From: Lachnospiraceae bacterium
GTDB taxonomy: Bacteria; Bacillota; Clostridia; Lachnospirales; Lachnospiraceae
Assembly: GCA_022792335.1 (NCBI GenBank)
Contig: JAAWAV010000052.1
Location: forward strand, 1 to 36,950
Direction of reading: 5' to 3'
DNA length: 36,950 bases
The position numbers were made by a program, and so were the translations under genes. The stretch's first letter is position 1. Each line of letters opens with the position of its first letter. This document shows positions 8,220 through 16,101 of the stretch, piece by piece. Under the pieces are notes generated by a model that did no database searches, was not told the origin of the DNA, and saw only the letters and a program-made list of their open reading frames with translations.

Positions 8220-8702
8220 ATGACGAAACTGGAAATTTTAGACAAGCAGGAAGAACTTTTATGGTTTGAACACTTCACCAACGACGACGGCTGGAAGCTT
8301 GGCTGCTATATGGTGGAAGAGGCAAAACGACAGGGAATTGCGATTGCCATCTGTATTCGTCTGAATAATGGGTTCACGTTATTTCAGTACGGACCCTGTG
8401 GCACCAATATCTCGAATCAGAACTGGATGAACCGGAAATACAACACGGTGAAACTCATGGACAGAAGCTCCCTGAAAAGTTTCTATGTGATAAAAGAAAA
8501 GGGACAGACCCTCGCGGATCATGGACTGACAGATACAGAATGCGTACTCTGTGGAGGCGGCTTTCCCATCCGGGTGAAAGGCGTGGGAAATATCGGGGTT
8601 GTGACGGTATCGGCCCTTCCTCACGAGGCGGATCATGCGTTTATTGTGGACTGCCTTTCCAGTTACCTGGGAATCGAAGTGCCGAGACTGGAATTGTCTT
8701 AA
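8220..8702 (+). CDS. HbpS/GlcG-family (UPF0303) protein
   Basis: 160 aa, the usual length of UPF0303 proteins in the GlcG/HbpS-like (heme-degrading-type) fold. Characteristic segments are YMVEEAKRQGIAIAICI near residue 40, the FQYGPCGTN loop, and the C-terminal VLCGGGFPIRVKGVGNIGVVTVSALP. No signal peptide, so cytoplasmic. Some relatives bind heme or cobalamin-related ligands; the substrate of this subgroup is not established and none can be read from sequence. It is followed by a strong terminator, so it may be the last gene of the filament transcript or a separate unit; no clear promoter is seen in the 77-base gap. Confidence 0.8.
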   Translation: MTKLEILDKQEELLWFEHFTNDDGWKLGCYMVEEAKRQGIAIAICIRLNNGFTLFQYGPCGTNISNQNWMNRKYNTVKLMDRSSLKSFYVIKEKGQTLADHGLTDTECVLCGGGFPIRVKGVGNIGVVTVSALPHEADHAFIVDCLSSYLGIEVPRLELS

Positions 8703-8753
8703 GGATCGCATCCGGTTGACGGGAATGGACGGTAGATAGGCGACTACACCGAT

Positions 8754-8805
8754 CGAGAAAATCGCTCGTTTTCATGGAAGAAACCAAGCGATTTTCTCGT
8801 TTCCG
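8754..8805 (+). terminator. Strong intrinsic terminator after the UPF0303 gene
   Basis: CGAGAAAATCGCT (8754-8766) pairs perfectly over 13 bp with AGCGATTTTCTCG (8787-8799), followed by TTTCCGTTCTT. It separates the plus-strand block from the convergent minus-strand gene whose stop is at 8813. Confidence 0.75.
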
Positions 8806-8812
8806 TTCTTGT

Positions 8813-9454
8813 TTATAGTTTTGAATATCCGTATCCGTTTACAAAAGCATCTAGTTTTTCTCCGTTTTTACAGAAGGGGCAGTCCTCAAATCCATATGCT
8901 TGATAGCCGGGGATATCTCTGACGGTGAAAGCTGAGACGACGGGGAATCCCTGAATGGCGTCCACAGCGCTGAACAGAGAGCAGATGGCAGTGACGGTGC
9001 CGCCGTAGTACCGAATACACTCCAGACTGCGGTTGATGGTCTGGCCGGTGGTGGTGGAGGCAAGAAGCAGGAGCACATGTTTATTCTTGATGGCAGGCGC
9101 CAGATTGTCCCGGAAAATCATCTGGTTGTTGCTGTTAAATTCCGGCGTGATGACATAGACAGTCTCATGGGTATTGGTAGAGACAAAGTCTCGGGCTTCC
9201 AGTTCAGAGGCCATAAAAGCGCCGACCACTTCACAGCCGTCCATACAGACGATGGTGTCAATGACCGTGGTATTGACAATCTTATCCACCAGAGTTTTGG
9301 CAATGGCCGTGGCTTCGCTGCACCTGGTTCGCAAGCTGGTTACATCAATGTAGTAATTGACATGGGAATGGCTGGTAGCAAAATGGCCGTGGATGGCGCG
9401 GAGCGCAACCTTGTGATTGTCTTTTGCATAGAATTTCATGACACGTGATTCCAT
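8813..9454 (-). CDS. Orotate phosphoribosyltransferase-like protein with altered PRPP loop
   Basis: 213 aa, type I phosphoribosyltransferase fold of the PyrE-like kind, cytoplasmic. The core strand and loop are visible at about 127-139 as VLLLLASTTTGQT, where active PRTases carry two acidic residues (DD/ED) before the TTG turn; here they are Ala-Ser. The TTG(Q/G)T part of the loop is kept. A CPFC motif (Cys192, Cys195) near the C-terminus may bind metal or be redox active. The start at 9454 has AAGGGGG six bases upstream; an ATG 14 codons earlier is less likely. Other pyr genes are absent. It may be a regulator or a divergent enzyme rather than the biosynthetic OPRT. Confidence 0.75.
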   Translation of the reverse strand: MESRVMKFYAKDNHKVALRAIHGHFATSHSHVNYYIDVTSLRTRCSEATAIAKTLVDKIVNTTVIDTIVCMDGCEVVGAFMASELEARDFVSTNTHETVYVITPEFNSNNQMIFRDNLAPAIKNKHVLLLLASTTTGQTINRSLECIRYYGGTVTAICSLFSAVDAIQGFPVVSAFTVRDIPGYQAYGFEDCPFCKNGEKLDAFVNGYGYSKL

Positions 9455-9504
9455 AAAATACCCCCTTTTTTGATTAAATTTAAAATAAAAAAGCACTTAT
9501 TTGT

Positions 9505-9533
9505 ATTTTACCGTATATATAGGAAAGTTGCAA
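9505..9533 (-). promoter_or_regulatory. Promoter of the PRTase-like gene, sharing its -35 with prmA
   Basis: On the minus strand TTGCAA (9533-9528), a 17-base spacer, then TAAAAT (9510-9505). TTGCAA is its own reverse complement, so the same six bases serve as -35 for the plus-strand promoter as well. Confidence 0.55.
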
Positions 9534-9556
9534 GAAATAATCTGAAAAAATAAAAA
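9528..9556 (+). promoter_or_regulatory. Promoter of the prmA-rsmE transcript
   Basis: On the plus strand TTGCAA (9528-9533), a 17-base spacer, then TAAAAA (9551-9556), giving a start near 9563 and a 27-base leader before prmA. The -35 is shared with the divergent promoter. Confidence 0.5.
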
Positions 9557-9589
9557 ATTTGGAATAAGGTTTGGAAAAGAGGAACATCC

Positions 9590-10546
9590 ATGAAATGGAA
9601 AAAATATACCATTGATACCACGACAGAAGCAGTAGATCTGATCGGCAGTATGCTGGAAGATCAGGGGATCGAGGGAATTGAGATTGAAGATCAGGTTCCC
9701 CTGACGGCAGCGGAGACAAAAGGGATGTTTATTGATATTCTTCCGGAGCTTCCGCCAGATCGGGGAGAGGCGAAGATTTCTTTTTATCTGGAAGAAGGGG
9801 CCGAGGATGAGGCGCTTCTTTCCGGAATCCGAGAAGAGCTTTCAAAGCTCCGACTGTTTGTAAACGTGGGAGCAGGGACGATCGCTTCGTCCGAGACGGA
9901 GGATAAGGACTGGATCAACAACTGGAAACAGTACTTTCACCCGTTTGCTGTGGATGGGATCCTGATCAAGCCCACCTGGGAAGAGATACCGGAGGAACAT
10001 AAGGATAAGCAGATGATTGAAATCGATCCTGGGACGGCTTTTGGGACTGGCTCCCATGAGACCACTCAGCTTTGCATCCGTCAGCTTCAGAGCTATCTGA
10101 AAGCGGGCGATCAGGTTTTCGATATCGGGACAGGAAGCGGAATCCTGTCCATCGTGGCCCTGAAGCTGGGCGCTTCCTTTGCGTTTGGGACAGACCTGGA
10201 TGAAAATGCAGTTCGGGTGGCCAGGGAAAATGCGGAGGGAAATGGATTTTCCGGGGAGCAGTTTTTTCTGGCAGAGGGGGATATCCTCACGGATACGGTT
10301 TTGCAGAATCAGGTCGGATCCAGAACCTATGATGTGGTGGTGGCCAATATCCTGGCCCCGGTGATCATACTTCTGGCGGGAGAGGTGGATCGATATTTAA
10401 AGAAAGGCGGTATCTTTGTTGCTTCAGGAATCATTAACACGAAGGAAACGGAGGTAAAAGCCGCCTTTGCGGCAAATCCAGCATGGGAGCTTCTGGAAGT
10501 GACGCATCAGAATGACTGGGTATCCATGACAGTGAGGAAACAATAA
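9590..10546 (+). CDS. prmA: Ribosomal protein L11 methyltransferase
   Basis: SAM-dependent enzyme that methylates ribosomal protein L11 at Lys/N-terminal amines; 318 aa, typical length. An N-terminal substrate-recognition domain (1-100) is followed by the linker motif DPGTAFGTGSHETT (about 146-159) and the class I methyltransferase core. Motif I is DIGTGSGILS at about 178-187, the acidic end of strand 2 is DLDENAVRVARENA and motif IV is VANILAPVI at about 251-259. AAGAGGAA precedes the ATG. rsmE begins one base after its stop, the common prmA-rsmE pairing in Firmicutes. Confidence 0.96.
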   Translation: MKWKKYTIDTTTEAVDLIGSMLEDQGIEGIEIEDQVPLTAAETKGMFIDILPELPPDRGEAKISFYLEEGAEDEALLSGIREELSKLRLFVNVGAGTIASSETEDKDWINNWKQYFHPFAVDGILIKPTWEEIPEEHKDKQMIEIDPGTAFGTGSHETTQLCIRQLQSYLKAGDQVFDIGTGSGILSIVALKLGASFAFGTDLDENAVRVARENAEGNGFSGEQFFLAEGDILTDTVLQNQVGSRTYDVVVANILAPVIILLAGEVDRYLKKGGIFVASGIINTKETEVKAAFAANPAWELLEVTHQNDWVSMTVRKQ

Positions 10547-10547
10547 G

Positions 10548-11285
10548 ATGTATTTGTTTTTTGTAGACGGACAAGAGATTGGAGAGCAGGAGGCCAGGAT
10601 CACCGGTTCAGACGTAAATCATATCAGAAACGTGCTCCGAATGAAGCCGGGGGACAAGCTTCGTATCAGTGACGGGGAGTCCCGCTGTTACAATTGTCAG
10701 ATTCAGGCTTTTGAAGAGGCAGCGGTGATTCTCTCCCTTCTTTCCAGGGATGAGGATGGGACGGAGCTTCCGGCCAGAATTGTGCTTTTTCAGGGGCTTC
10801 CCAAGGGAGACAAAATGGAGTTTGTCATCCAGAAAACGGTGGAGCTCGGCGCGTTTAGGATTGTACCGGTGGCGACCAGACGGTCGGTGGTAAGGCTGGA
10901 CGAGAAAAAAGCGGAGGCGAAGCTGCGCCGCTGGAGCGCCATTTCGGAGAGTGCGGCCAAACAGTCCAAGCGGACGGTGGTACCGGAGGTGGGGCCTATA
11001 CTATCCTTCAAACAAGCGGTGGATATGGCGGCAGGCTTTGACGTTAAGCTCTTTCCCTATGAGCATGCCGAGGGGATGGAAGAGACAAGACAGATTCTTT
11101 CTCAGGCAGCGTCCGGCATGGAGATTGCTGTTTTTATCGGACCGGAAGGCGGATTTGAGGAGGAAGAGGTGGAGTATGCCAAGACAAAGGGATTTCTTCC
11201 TATTACGCTGGGCCGGCGGATACTCCGGACAGAAACGGCGGGAATGGCCCTTTTGTCAGCGCTCATGTTTCAACTGGAAAAATAG
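10548..11285 (+). CDS. rsmE: 16S rRNA (uracil1498-N3)-methyltransferase
   Basis: SPOUT-class (trefoil-knot) methyltransferase that makes m3U1498 in the decoding region of 16S rRNA; 245 aa, full length. An N-terminal PUA-like domain (HIRNVLRMKPGD, about 25-36) is followed by the knot motifs IGPEGGFEEEEV at about 197-208 and LGRRILRTETA at about 221-231, which form the SAM pocket. It is tightly coupled to prmA, and its own ribosome binding site would lie within the prmA end (GTGAGGAAA). Confidence 0.95.
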   Translation: MYLFFVDGQEIGEQEARITGSDVNHIRNVLRMKPGDKLRISDGESRCYNCQIQAFEEAAVILSLLSRDEDGTELPARIVLFQGLPKGDKMEFVIQKTVELGAFRIVPVATRRSVVRLDEKKAEAKLRRWSAISESAAKQSKRTVVPEVGPILSFKQAVDMAAGFDVKLFPYEHAEGMEETRQILSQAASGMEIAVFIGPEGGFEEEEVEYAKTKGFLPITLGRRILRTETAGMALLSALMFQLEK

Positions 11286-11366
11286 GGTGAGGAAAAGAAG
11301 GCGGGGAAAGAACGGTACAGTTTCTAAATCTCCAAGATAGAGTCGGATGACGAAGAAGAGGAAATT

Positions 11367-12524
11367 ATGGAAGCATATTTGGATAATTCTGCGACAACAA
11401 AGGTATTTGAGTCGGTCAAAGATCTGGTGATAAAGACCATGACGGAGGATTTCGGGAATCCCTCCTCTCTCCACAACAAAGGCGTGGAGGCGGAGGCCTA
11501 CGTGAAGGCGGCGGCGGAAGCTGTGGCCAGAACACTGAAAGCAGATCCCTCGGAGATTATCTTCACATCAGGCGGTACTGAGTCCAACAATATGGCCATT
11601 ATCGGAGCGGCCCGGGCGAACAGACGGGCAGGGAAACACATCATTACTTCTACCATTGAGCATCCTTCCGTTTACAATGTATTTGGGTATCTGGAAGAGG
11701 AAGAGGGATTTTCCGTGGACTATATTCCAGTGGATGAATACGGACGTCTGAGGCAGGACGTTTTGTTGTCTGCCATCCGTGAAGATACCATTCTGGTATC
11801 TGTCATGTATGTCAACAATGAGATCGGATCCGTCAATCCAATCGGAGAGATTGGAGCAAAGATTAAGGAGAAAAATTCCCGAACCCTCTTCCATGTAGAT
11901 GCCATCCAGGCTTATGGAAAATACAGGATTTATCCCAGGCGGGAACAGATAGATCTGTTGTCTGCCAGCGGTCATAAAATTCATGGTCCCAAGGGTGTGG
12001 GTTTTTTATATGTAAAAAGCGGGACAAAGCTTTTGCCGGTGGTCTATGGAGGCGGTCAGCAGAAGGGAATGCGATCCGGTACCCACAATGTACCGGGGAT
12101 TGCCGGAATGGGAGAGGCCGCCAGAGAAATTTATGAGAATCACGAAGAGAAGATCAAAACCATGTATAGGAGGAAGAAACTGTTTGTGGAATTGGTCAGC
12201 AGCCTCGCTGGAACCAAAATCAACGGTCTTTCCGGAGAAGAGAGTGCGCCCCATGTGGTAAGTGTCAGCTTTGAGGGAATAAAAAGCGAGGTTCTGCTCC
12301 ATGCTCTGGAAGAGAGAGGAATCTGTGTGTCTTCCGGATCGGCCTGTTCTTCCAACCATCCGGCTGTCAGCGGGACGCTCAACGGGATTGGTGTAAAGAG
12401 GGAGCTATTGGACGCTACGCTCCGCTTTAGTTTCAGTGTATTTACGACAGAAGAAGAGATCCGCTACTGCGCAGAGGTTCTGGAAGAACTACTTCCAGTA
12501 CTTCGCCGGTATATGCGCAGATAA
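11367..12524 (+). CDS. Cysteine desulfurase (NifS/IscS-like, NifZ type)
   Basis: PLP enzyme that takes sulfur from cysteine as a protein persulfide; 385 aa. Landmarks: LDNSATTKV near the N-terminus, the EHPSV histidine at about 99, DAIQAYGK (PLP Asp/Gln), the Schiff-base lysine K204 in SASGHKIHGPKG, and the sulfur-carrying loop Cys327 in SSGSACSSN. thiI follows 18 bases later, so this enzyme most likely supplies sulfur for tRNA 4-thiouridine, like Bacillus NifZ next to ThiI, rather than being the general Fe-S desulfurase; no iscU/sufU is present. AGAGGAAA precedes the ATG. Confidence 0.93.
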   Translation: MEAYLDNSATTKVFESVKDLVIKTMTEDFGNPSSLHNKGVEAEAYVKAAAEAVARTLKADPSEIIFTSGGTESNNMAIIGAARANRRAGKHIITSTIEHPSVYNVFGYLEEEEGFSVDYIPVDEYGRLRQDVLLSAIREDTILVSVMYVNNEIGSVNPIGEIGAKIKEKNSRTLFHVDAIQAYGKYRIYPRREQIDLLSASGHKIHGPKGVGFLYVKSGTKLLPVVYGGGQQKGMRSGTHNVPGIAGMGEAAREIYENHEEKIKTMYRRKKLFVELVSSLAGTKINGLSGEESAPHVVSVSFEGIKSEVLLHALEERGICVSSGSACSSNHPAVSGTLNGIGVKRELLDATLRFSFSVFTTEEEIRYCAEVLEELLPVLRRYMRR

Positions 12525-12542
12525 AATCAGGAGGATACAAAA

Positions 12543-13736
12543 ATGGCAGCACAGGAAGAATTATTCCATGCATTTCTAATTAAATATGCAGAGATCGGCG
12601 TCAAGGGAAAAAACCGATATTTGTTTGAAGATGCTCTGATTCGCCAGATCCGTTTCGCGCTGAGAGGGGCAGAGGGGGAGTTTTCTGTCCGAAAAGAGAT
12701 GGGGCGCATTTATGTGGAGGCAAAAGGCGCTTTTGACTTTGACGAAGTGACAGAGCGACTGGGGAGAGTGTTCGGAATTTCTGGAATCTGTCCCATGGTT
12801 CAGTTTGACTATCAGGAGTTTACAGACATCCGGGAGAAAGTTCTGGACTATGTGGGAAGGGTTCATCCGGAAGGAAATTTTACCTTTAAGGTACAGACAA
12901 AACGGGCCAACAAGCGGTTTCCCATGGATTCCAATGAGATCAACGCCGCCCTTGGGGAGGCGTTACTTGAAGCTTATCCATCCCTGAGGGTCAATGTCCA
13001 TGATCCGGATGTGTTTCTTTATGTGGAAGTGAGGGAACGGGCAAACCTCTATTCCAGAGTGATTCCAGGCCCCGGCGGTATGCCGGTAGGTACCAGCGGA
13101 AAGGCCATGTTGCTTCTTTCCGGCGGAATTGACAGCCCGGTGGCAGGTTATATGACGGCAAAACGGGGAGTGGCGATCGATGCTGTTTATTTTCATGCGC
13201 CGCCTTACACCAGTGAGCGGGCCAAGCAGAAAGTGGTGGATCTGGCAAAATTGGTGTCCAGATATTCCGGACCCATGAAGCTTCATGTGATTCCCTTTAC
13301 GGATATCCAGCTTTATATTTATGATCAGTGCCCCCATGAAGAGCTGACGATTATTATGCGCCGCTATATGATGCGGATTGCGGAGGCGATTGCGGAGGAA
13401 AGCAATGCTCTGGCTTTGGTCACCGGGGAAAGCATCGGGCAGGTGGCTTCCCAGACGCTTCCCAGTCTGGCCTGTACGGGCGAGGTATGCAGCCTGCCGG
13501 TGATCCGTCCCGTTATTGGCTTTGACAAGCAGGAAATAGTGGATATCGCCCTGAAGATAGGGACCTTTGAGACTTCCATCCTGCCTTTCGAGGATTGCTG
13601 TACAATTTTTGTAGCGAAACATCCGGTGATCAAACCCAACCGGAAGATTATCCGCCGTTCAGAAGAGAAACTGGCGGAAAAAATAGAGGAAATGGTGCAG
13701 ACGGCCATTGAGAAAAGAGAAATCATCACCATTTAG
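12543..13736 (+). CDS. thiI: tRNA 4-thiouridine synthase ThiI, short form
   Basis: Adenylates U8 of tRNA and inserts sulfur to give s4U; 397 aa. Order: N-terminal ferredoxin-like domain with KYAEIGVKGKNR (about 14-25), THUMP domain (about 60-165), then the PP-loop ATPase with LLLSGGIDSPVAGY (SGGIDS at 193-198) and TGESIGQVASQT (about 294-305). The C-terminal rhodanese domain of the E. coli protein is absent, as in Bacillus, so a dedicated desulfurase is needed; the gene just upstream fits. A good AGGAGG lies before the ATG. Confidence 0.95.
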   Translation: MAAQEELFHAFLIKYAEIGVKGKNRYLFEDALIRQIRFALRGAEGEFSVRKEMGRIYVEAKGAFDFDEVTERLGRVFGISGICPMVQFDYQEFTDIREKVLDYVGRVHPEGNFTFKVQTKRANKRFPMDSNEINAALGEALLEAYPSLRVNVHDPDVFLYVEVRERANLYSRVIPGPGGMPVGTSGKAMLLLSGGIDSPVAGYMTAKRGVAIDAVYFHAPPYTSERAKQKVVDLAKLVSRYSGPMKLHVIPFTDIQLYIYDQCPHEELTIIMRRYMMRIAEAIAEESNALALVTGESIGQVASQTLPSLACTGEVCSLPVIRPVIGFDKQEIVDIALKIGTFETSILPFEDCCTIFVAKHPVIKPNRKIIRRSEEKLAEKIEEMVQTAIEKREIITI

Positions 13737-13747
13737 GAAATCAATCG

Positions 13748-13899
13748 GGTAGGGGATGGACATTCCCTACCTGCCGCGAAAGATGCGGGGGATTTCACAA
13801 CATGATTCCTTACCGCCACAGTATCTTCACTTCGCTGGGGCAGAACCTTGCGATCCCCCGGAGGGCTTTTACCGTATGGGGAACGGAGTTTCCCATACG
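13748..13899. other. Palindrome-rich intergenic element, possible structured RNA or dispersed repeat
   Basis: Between thiI and the convergent HPr-like gene there are three nested or adjacent inverted repeats: GGTAGGG (13748-13754) with CCCTACC (13765-13771), GGGGGAT (13787-13793) with ATCCCCC (13853-13859), and CGTATGGG (13873-13880) with CCCATACG (13892-13899). A 61-codon frame at 13756 crosses it but has no ribosome binding site with normal spacing. The arrangement looks like a folded RNA or a small mobile repeat; family unknown. Confidence 0.45.
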
Positions 13900-13901
13900 A
13901 T

Positions 13902-13929
13902 AAAAAAGAATCCTGCAGAAGCAGGATTC
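13902..13929 (-). terminator. Intrinsic terminator of the HPr-like gene
   Basis: GAATCCTGC (13908-13916) and GCAGGATTC (13921-13929) form a perfect 9-bp hairpin with a 4-base loop. On the minus strand it is followed by six T residues (13907-13902), ending the gene whose stop is at 13949. Confidence 0.8.
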
Positions 13930-13948
13930 TCAGAAATTTGAATCATAT

Positions 13949-14179
13949 CTATACCAGATAGGGCTTCAATGTTTCCAGAATGGTCTCAAGATTGTCCTCG
14001 GCATGGATATTCAGATCGATGGGCTTGGAAAGGTCCAGGCTGAAAATGCCCATGATAGACTTGGCATCGATGACATAGCGGCCGGAGACCAAATCGAAGT
14101 CGTAGTCATATCGGGTTAAGTCGTAGACAAAAGATTTTACCTTATCGATAGAATTTAACGAAATCTGTACTGTTTTCAT
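13949..14179 (-). CDS. HPr-like protein lacking the phosphorylation-site histidine
   Basis: 76 aa, small soluble protein of the HPr (PTS phosphocarrier) fold. The second half is clearly HPr-like: YVIDAKSIMGIFSLDLSKP contains the KSIMG motif (Ser41 here, equivalent to regulatory Ser46) and ends with a helix LETILETLKPYL. The active-site loop G-x-H-A-R-P is replaced by SIDKVKSF, so the His15 phosphate acceptor is missing and it cannot be a normal phosphocarrier. GGGAG lies before the ATG at 14179. A TATAAT (-10) is seen on the minus strand at 14246-14241, but with no good -35 at the right distance. It may be a regulatory or binding module. Confidence 0.78.
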   Translation of the reverse strand: MKTVQISLNSIDKVKSFVYDLTRYDYDFDLVSGRYVIDAKSIMGIFSLDLSKPIDLNIHAEDNLETILETLKPYLV

Positions 14180-14348
14180 GAGAATACTCCCTTCTACACT
14201 GACTTTAAGACTTTGGAAAGGGAACCCCCCTTTCACACTCATTATAATACTAGTCAGATTCCAGAGAAAAGTCAAGAGGAGATTGGAAAAGATTTACGGA
14301 ATCAAAGGGACTTTGGAACAGAATGTGCAGGGAAATGAGGAGTTTGAG

Positions 14349-15797
14349 ATGGAAAAGCAGAAAAATAGAGTGGCCCTTCACAATCTGGGCTGTAAGGTCA
14401 ACGCCTATGAGACGGAGGCGATGGGACAGCTTTTGAGAGAGGCGGGGTATATGACGGTGCCTTTTGAAGAAGAAGCAGACGTCTATCTGGTAAATACCTG
14501 CAGTGTGACGAATATGGCTGACCGGAAATCCAGGCAGATGCTTCACCGGGCCAGAAAGAAAAATCCAAAAGCCGTTGTGGTAGCTGCCGGATGTTATGTG
14601 CAAGCGCAGGCAGAAGAAATTCTGAAAGAAGGAACTGCGGATCTGATCATAGGAAACAATCAAAAAAGCAGGCTGGTGGAATTGCTTAGCCAGTTTCTGG
14701 AAAAAAGGCAGGAACGCCTGGAGGCGGTGATCGACATCGCCCATACGGAAGAATATGAAAGACTGTCCATCAGACAGACGACAGAGCATACGAGAGCTTT
14801 TATAAAAATTCAGGACGGATGCAATCAATTCTGCAGTTACTGTATTATTCCCTATACCAGAGGGCGGATTCGCAGCAGAAGGCCGGAGGACCTTCTTGAC
14901 GAGGCAAAGCGGCTTGCGGGGGCCGGCTATCAGGAAGTGGTGCTGACTGGGATCCATCTGTCCTCTTACGGAAAAGATTTTGAACAGCCGATTTCTCTTC
15001 TGGAAATCCTCGGACGTTTGGAAGAGGTGGAGGGGATCCGGCGGATTCGCCTGGGCTCTTTGGAGCCGCGGATTGTGACAGAAGAATTTGTGGCGGGGCT
15101 TGCCTCCATGAAACAGGTCTGTCCACATTTTCATCTTTCCCTGCAAAGCGGTTGTGACGAGACATTAAAACGAATGAACCGGCACTACACTACAGCGGAT
15201 TATGCCGCCTGTTGCGAGCGCCTCAGAAAGTACTATACGGATCCGGCCATTACCACGGACATCATTGTGGGATTTCCAGGGGAGACGGAAGAGGAATTTT
15301 TGAAAACTCTTTCGTTTCTGAGACAAATCGGCCTTTCTGAGATGCATATTTTCAAATATTCCAGGAGACAGGGAACCAAAGCGGCGGCCATGGCCGGGCA
15401 GGTGCCGGAGGAAGTAAAGACGAAGAGAAGCCACCAAGCGATGCTGCTAGAAAAAGAGATGGCCAGAAATTTTCGGCAGCGGTTTGAAGGAAAGCAAAGG
15501 GAACTGCTTTTGGAAGAGAAGCAGGAAATCGGAGGCAAAAGATATCTGGTCGGTTTTACAAAAGAATATGTGAAAGCGGCTGTCTGTATGGACAGACTGG
15601 ATCAAAGGGAAGCTGCTTTGCTCGTTCCTGGCCGGATGATACCGACGACACTTCTTGGAGAGACAGAAACGGAAGGGAGAGGGCTACTCTTAGCTACCCC
15701 GGTTTCCAGTTTTTTTGACGGTTTTCCTGCAGAGCAGGTTAGAGAAAGTGAAGAAACTGGAAGAAAACCCCTCGACAGCCCGGTGAATTTGTATTAG
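14349..15797 (+). CDS. mtaB: tRNA t6A37 methylthiotransferase MtaB
   Basis: Radical-SAM enzyme converting t6A37 to ms2t6A in ANN-decoding tRNAs; 482 aa. The N-terminal MTTase domain has the three cluster cysteines in LGCKVN (C15), NTCSVT (C51) and AAGCYVQ (C82). The radical-SAM domain has CNQFCSYC (C158, C162, C165) and IIPYTRGRIRSR, which is typical of MtaB rather than MiaB or RimO. The LSLQSGCDETLKRMNRHY motif is also seen, followed by a C-terminal TRAM-like part (KQRELLLEEKQEI...). The start at 14349 is set by GAGGAG six bases upstream; the frame is open further upstream but overlaps the HPr-like gene's start. The last ~30 residues are a variable tail that also carries the next promoter. 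Confidence 0.93.
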   Translation: MEKQKNRVALHNLGCKVNAYETEAMGQLLREAGYMTVPFEEEADVYLVNTCSVTNMADRKSRQMLHRARKKNPKAVVVAAGCYVQAQAEEILKEGTADLIIGNNQKSRLVELLSQFLEKRQERLEAVIDIAHTEEYERLSIRQTTEHTRAFIKIQDGCNQFCSYCIIPYTRGRIRSRRPEDLLDEAKRLAGAGYQEVVLTGIHLSSYGKDFEQPISLLEILGRLEEVEGIRRIRLGSLEPRIVTEEFVAGLASMKQVCPHFHLSLQSGCDETLKRMNRHYTTADYAACCERLRKYYTDPAITTDIIVGFPGETEEEFLKTLSFLRQIGLSEMHIFKYSRRQGTKAAAMAGQVPEEVKTKRSHQAMLLEKEMARNFRQRFEGKQRELLLEEKQEIGGKRYLVGFTKEYVKAAVCMDRLDQREAALLVPGRMIPTTLLGETETEGRGLLLATPVSSFFDGFPAEQVRESEETGRKPLDSPVNLY

Positions 15798-15800
15798 AAT
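15772..15800 (+). promoter_or_regulatory. Promoter of ireB-ruvX inside the end of mtaB
   Basis: TCGACA (15772-15777), a 17-base spacer and TAGAAT (15795-15800), each one base from consensus. It overlaps the last codons of mtaB; transcription would begin near 15807, giving a short leader before ireB. Confidence 0.65.
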
Positions 15801-15830
15801 AGAAATACAAGCATGTAAGGACGTGAAAAA

Positions 15831-16094
15831 ATGGGAGATATACACAGAACACAGTTTTTTAATCCTTCCCAGGAAGGTAGGATGGAAGCAGGGGAAATCT
15901 TGGCAAAGGTATATGCGGCTCTGACAGAAAAGGGTTACAATCCCATCAGTCAGATTGTCGGCTATATTATGTCGGGAGATCCTACCTATATTACCAGTCA
16001 TCAGAGTGCCAGGAGTCTCATCACAAAACTGGAGCGGGATGAAATTCTGGAGGAACTGGTGCAGGTTTATATTGAAAGCAAGCTGAAAGGCTGA
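15831..16094 (+). CDS. ireB: IreB-family regulatory protein (UPF0297)
   Basis: 87 aa, full family length. Conserved segments are QFFNPSQ-like at the N-terminus, [31 protein letters not shown] and [22 protein letters not shown]. Enterococcal IreB is a substrate of the PASTA kinase IreK and a negative regulator of cephalosporin resistance; orthologues are near universal in Firmicutes next to ruvX, as here. The Thr residues usually phosphorylated are N-terminal in IreB; a Thr is present at position 7. AAGGA precedes the ATG. Confidence 0.93.
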   Translation: MGDIHRTQFFNPSQEGRMEAGEILAKVYAALTEKGYNPISQIVGYIMSGDPTYITSHQSARSLITKLERDEILEELVQVYIESKLKG

Positions 16095-16101
16095 GGACCC
16101 T

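Noticed and set aside
12963..13622. 219-codon open frame opposite thiI
   Set aside because: Antisense to thiI, low-complexity composition and no start signal.
13756..13941. 61-codon open frame after thiI
   Set aside because: The only purine-rich stretch touches the ATG, and the frame runs through three perfect inverted repeats and into the terminator of the opposite gene.
14241..14275. Full promoter for the HPr-like gene with TTGACT as -35
   Set aside because: The -10 TATAAT is good, but TTGACT lies 23 bases away, too far for a standard spacer.
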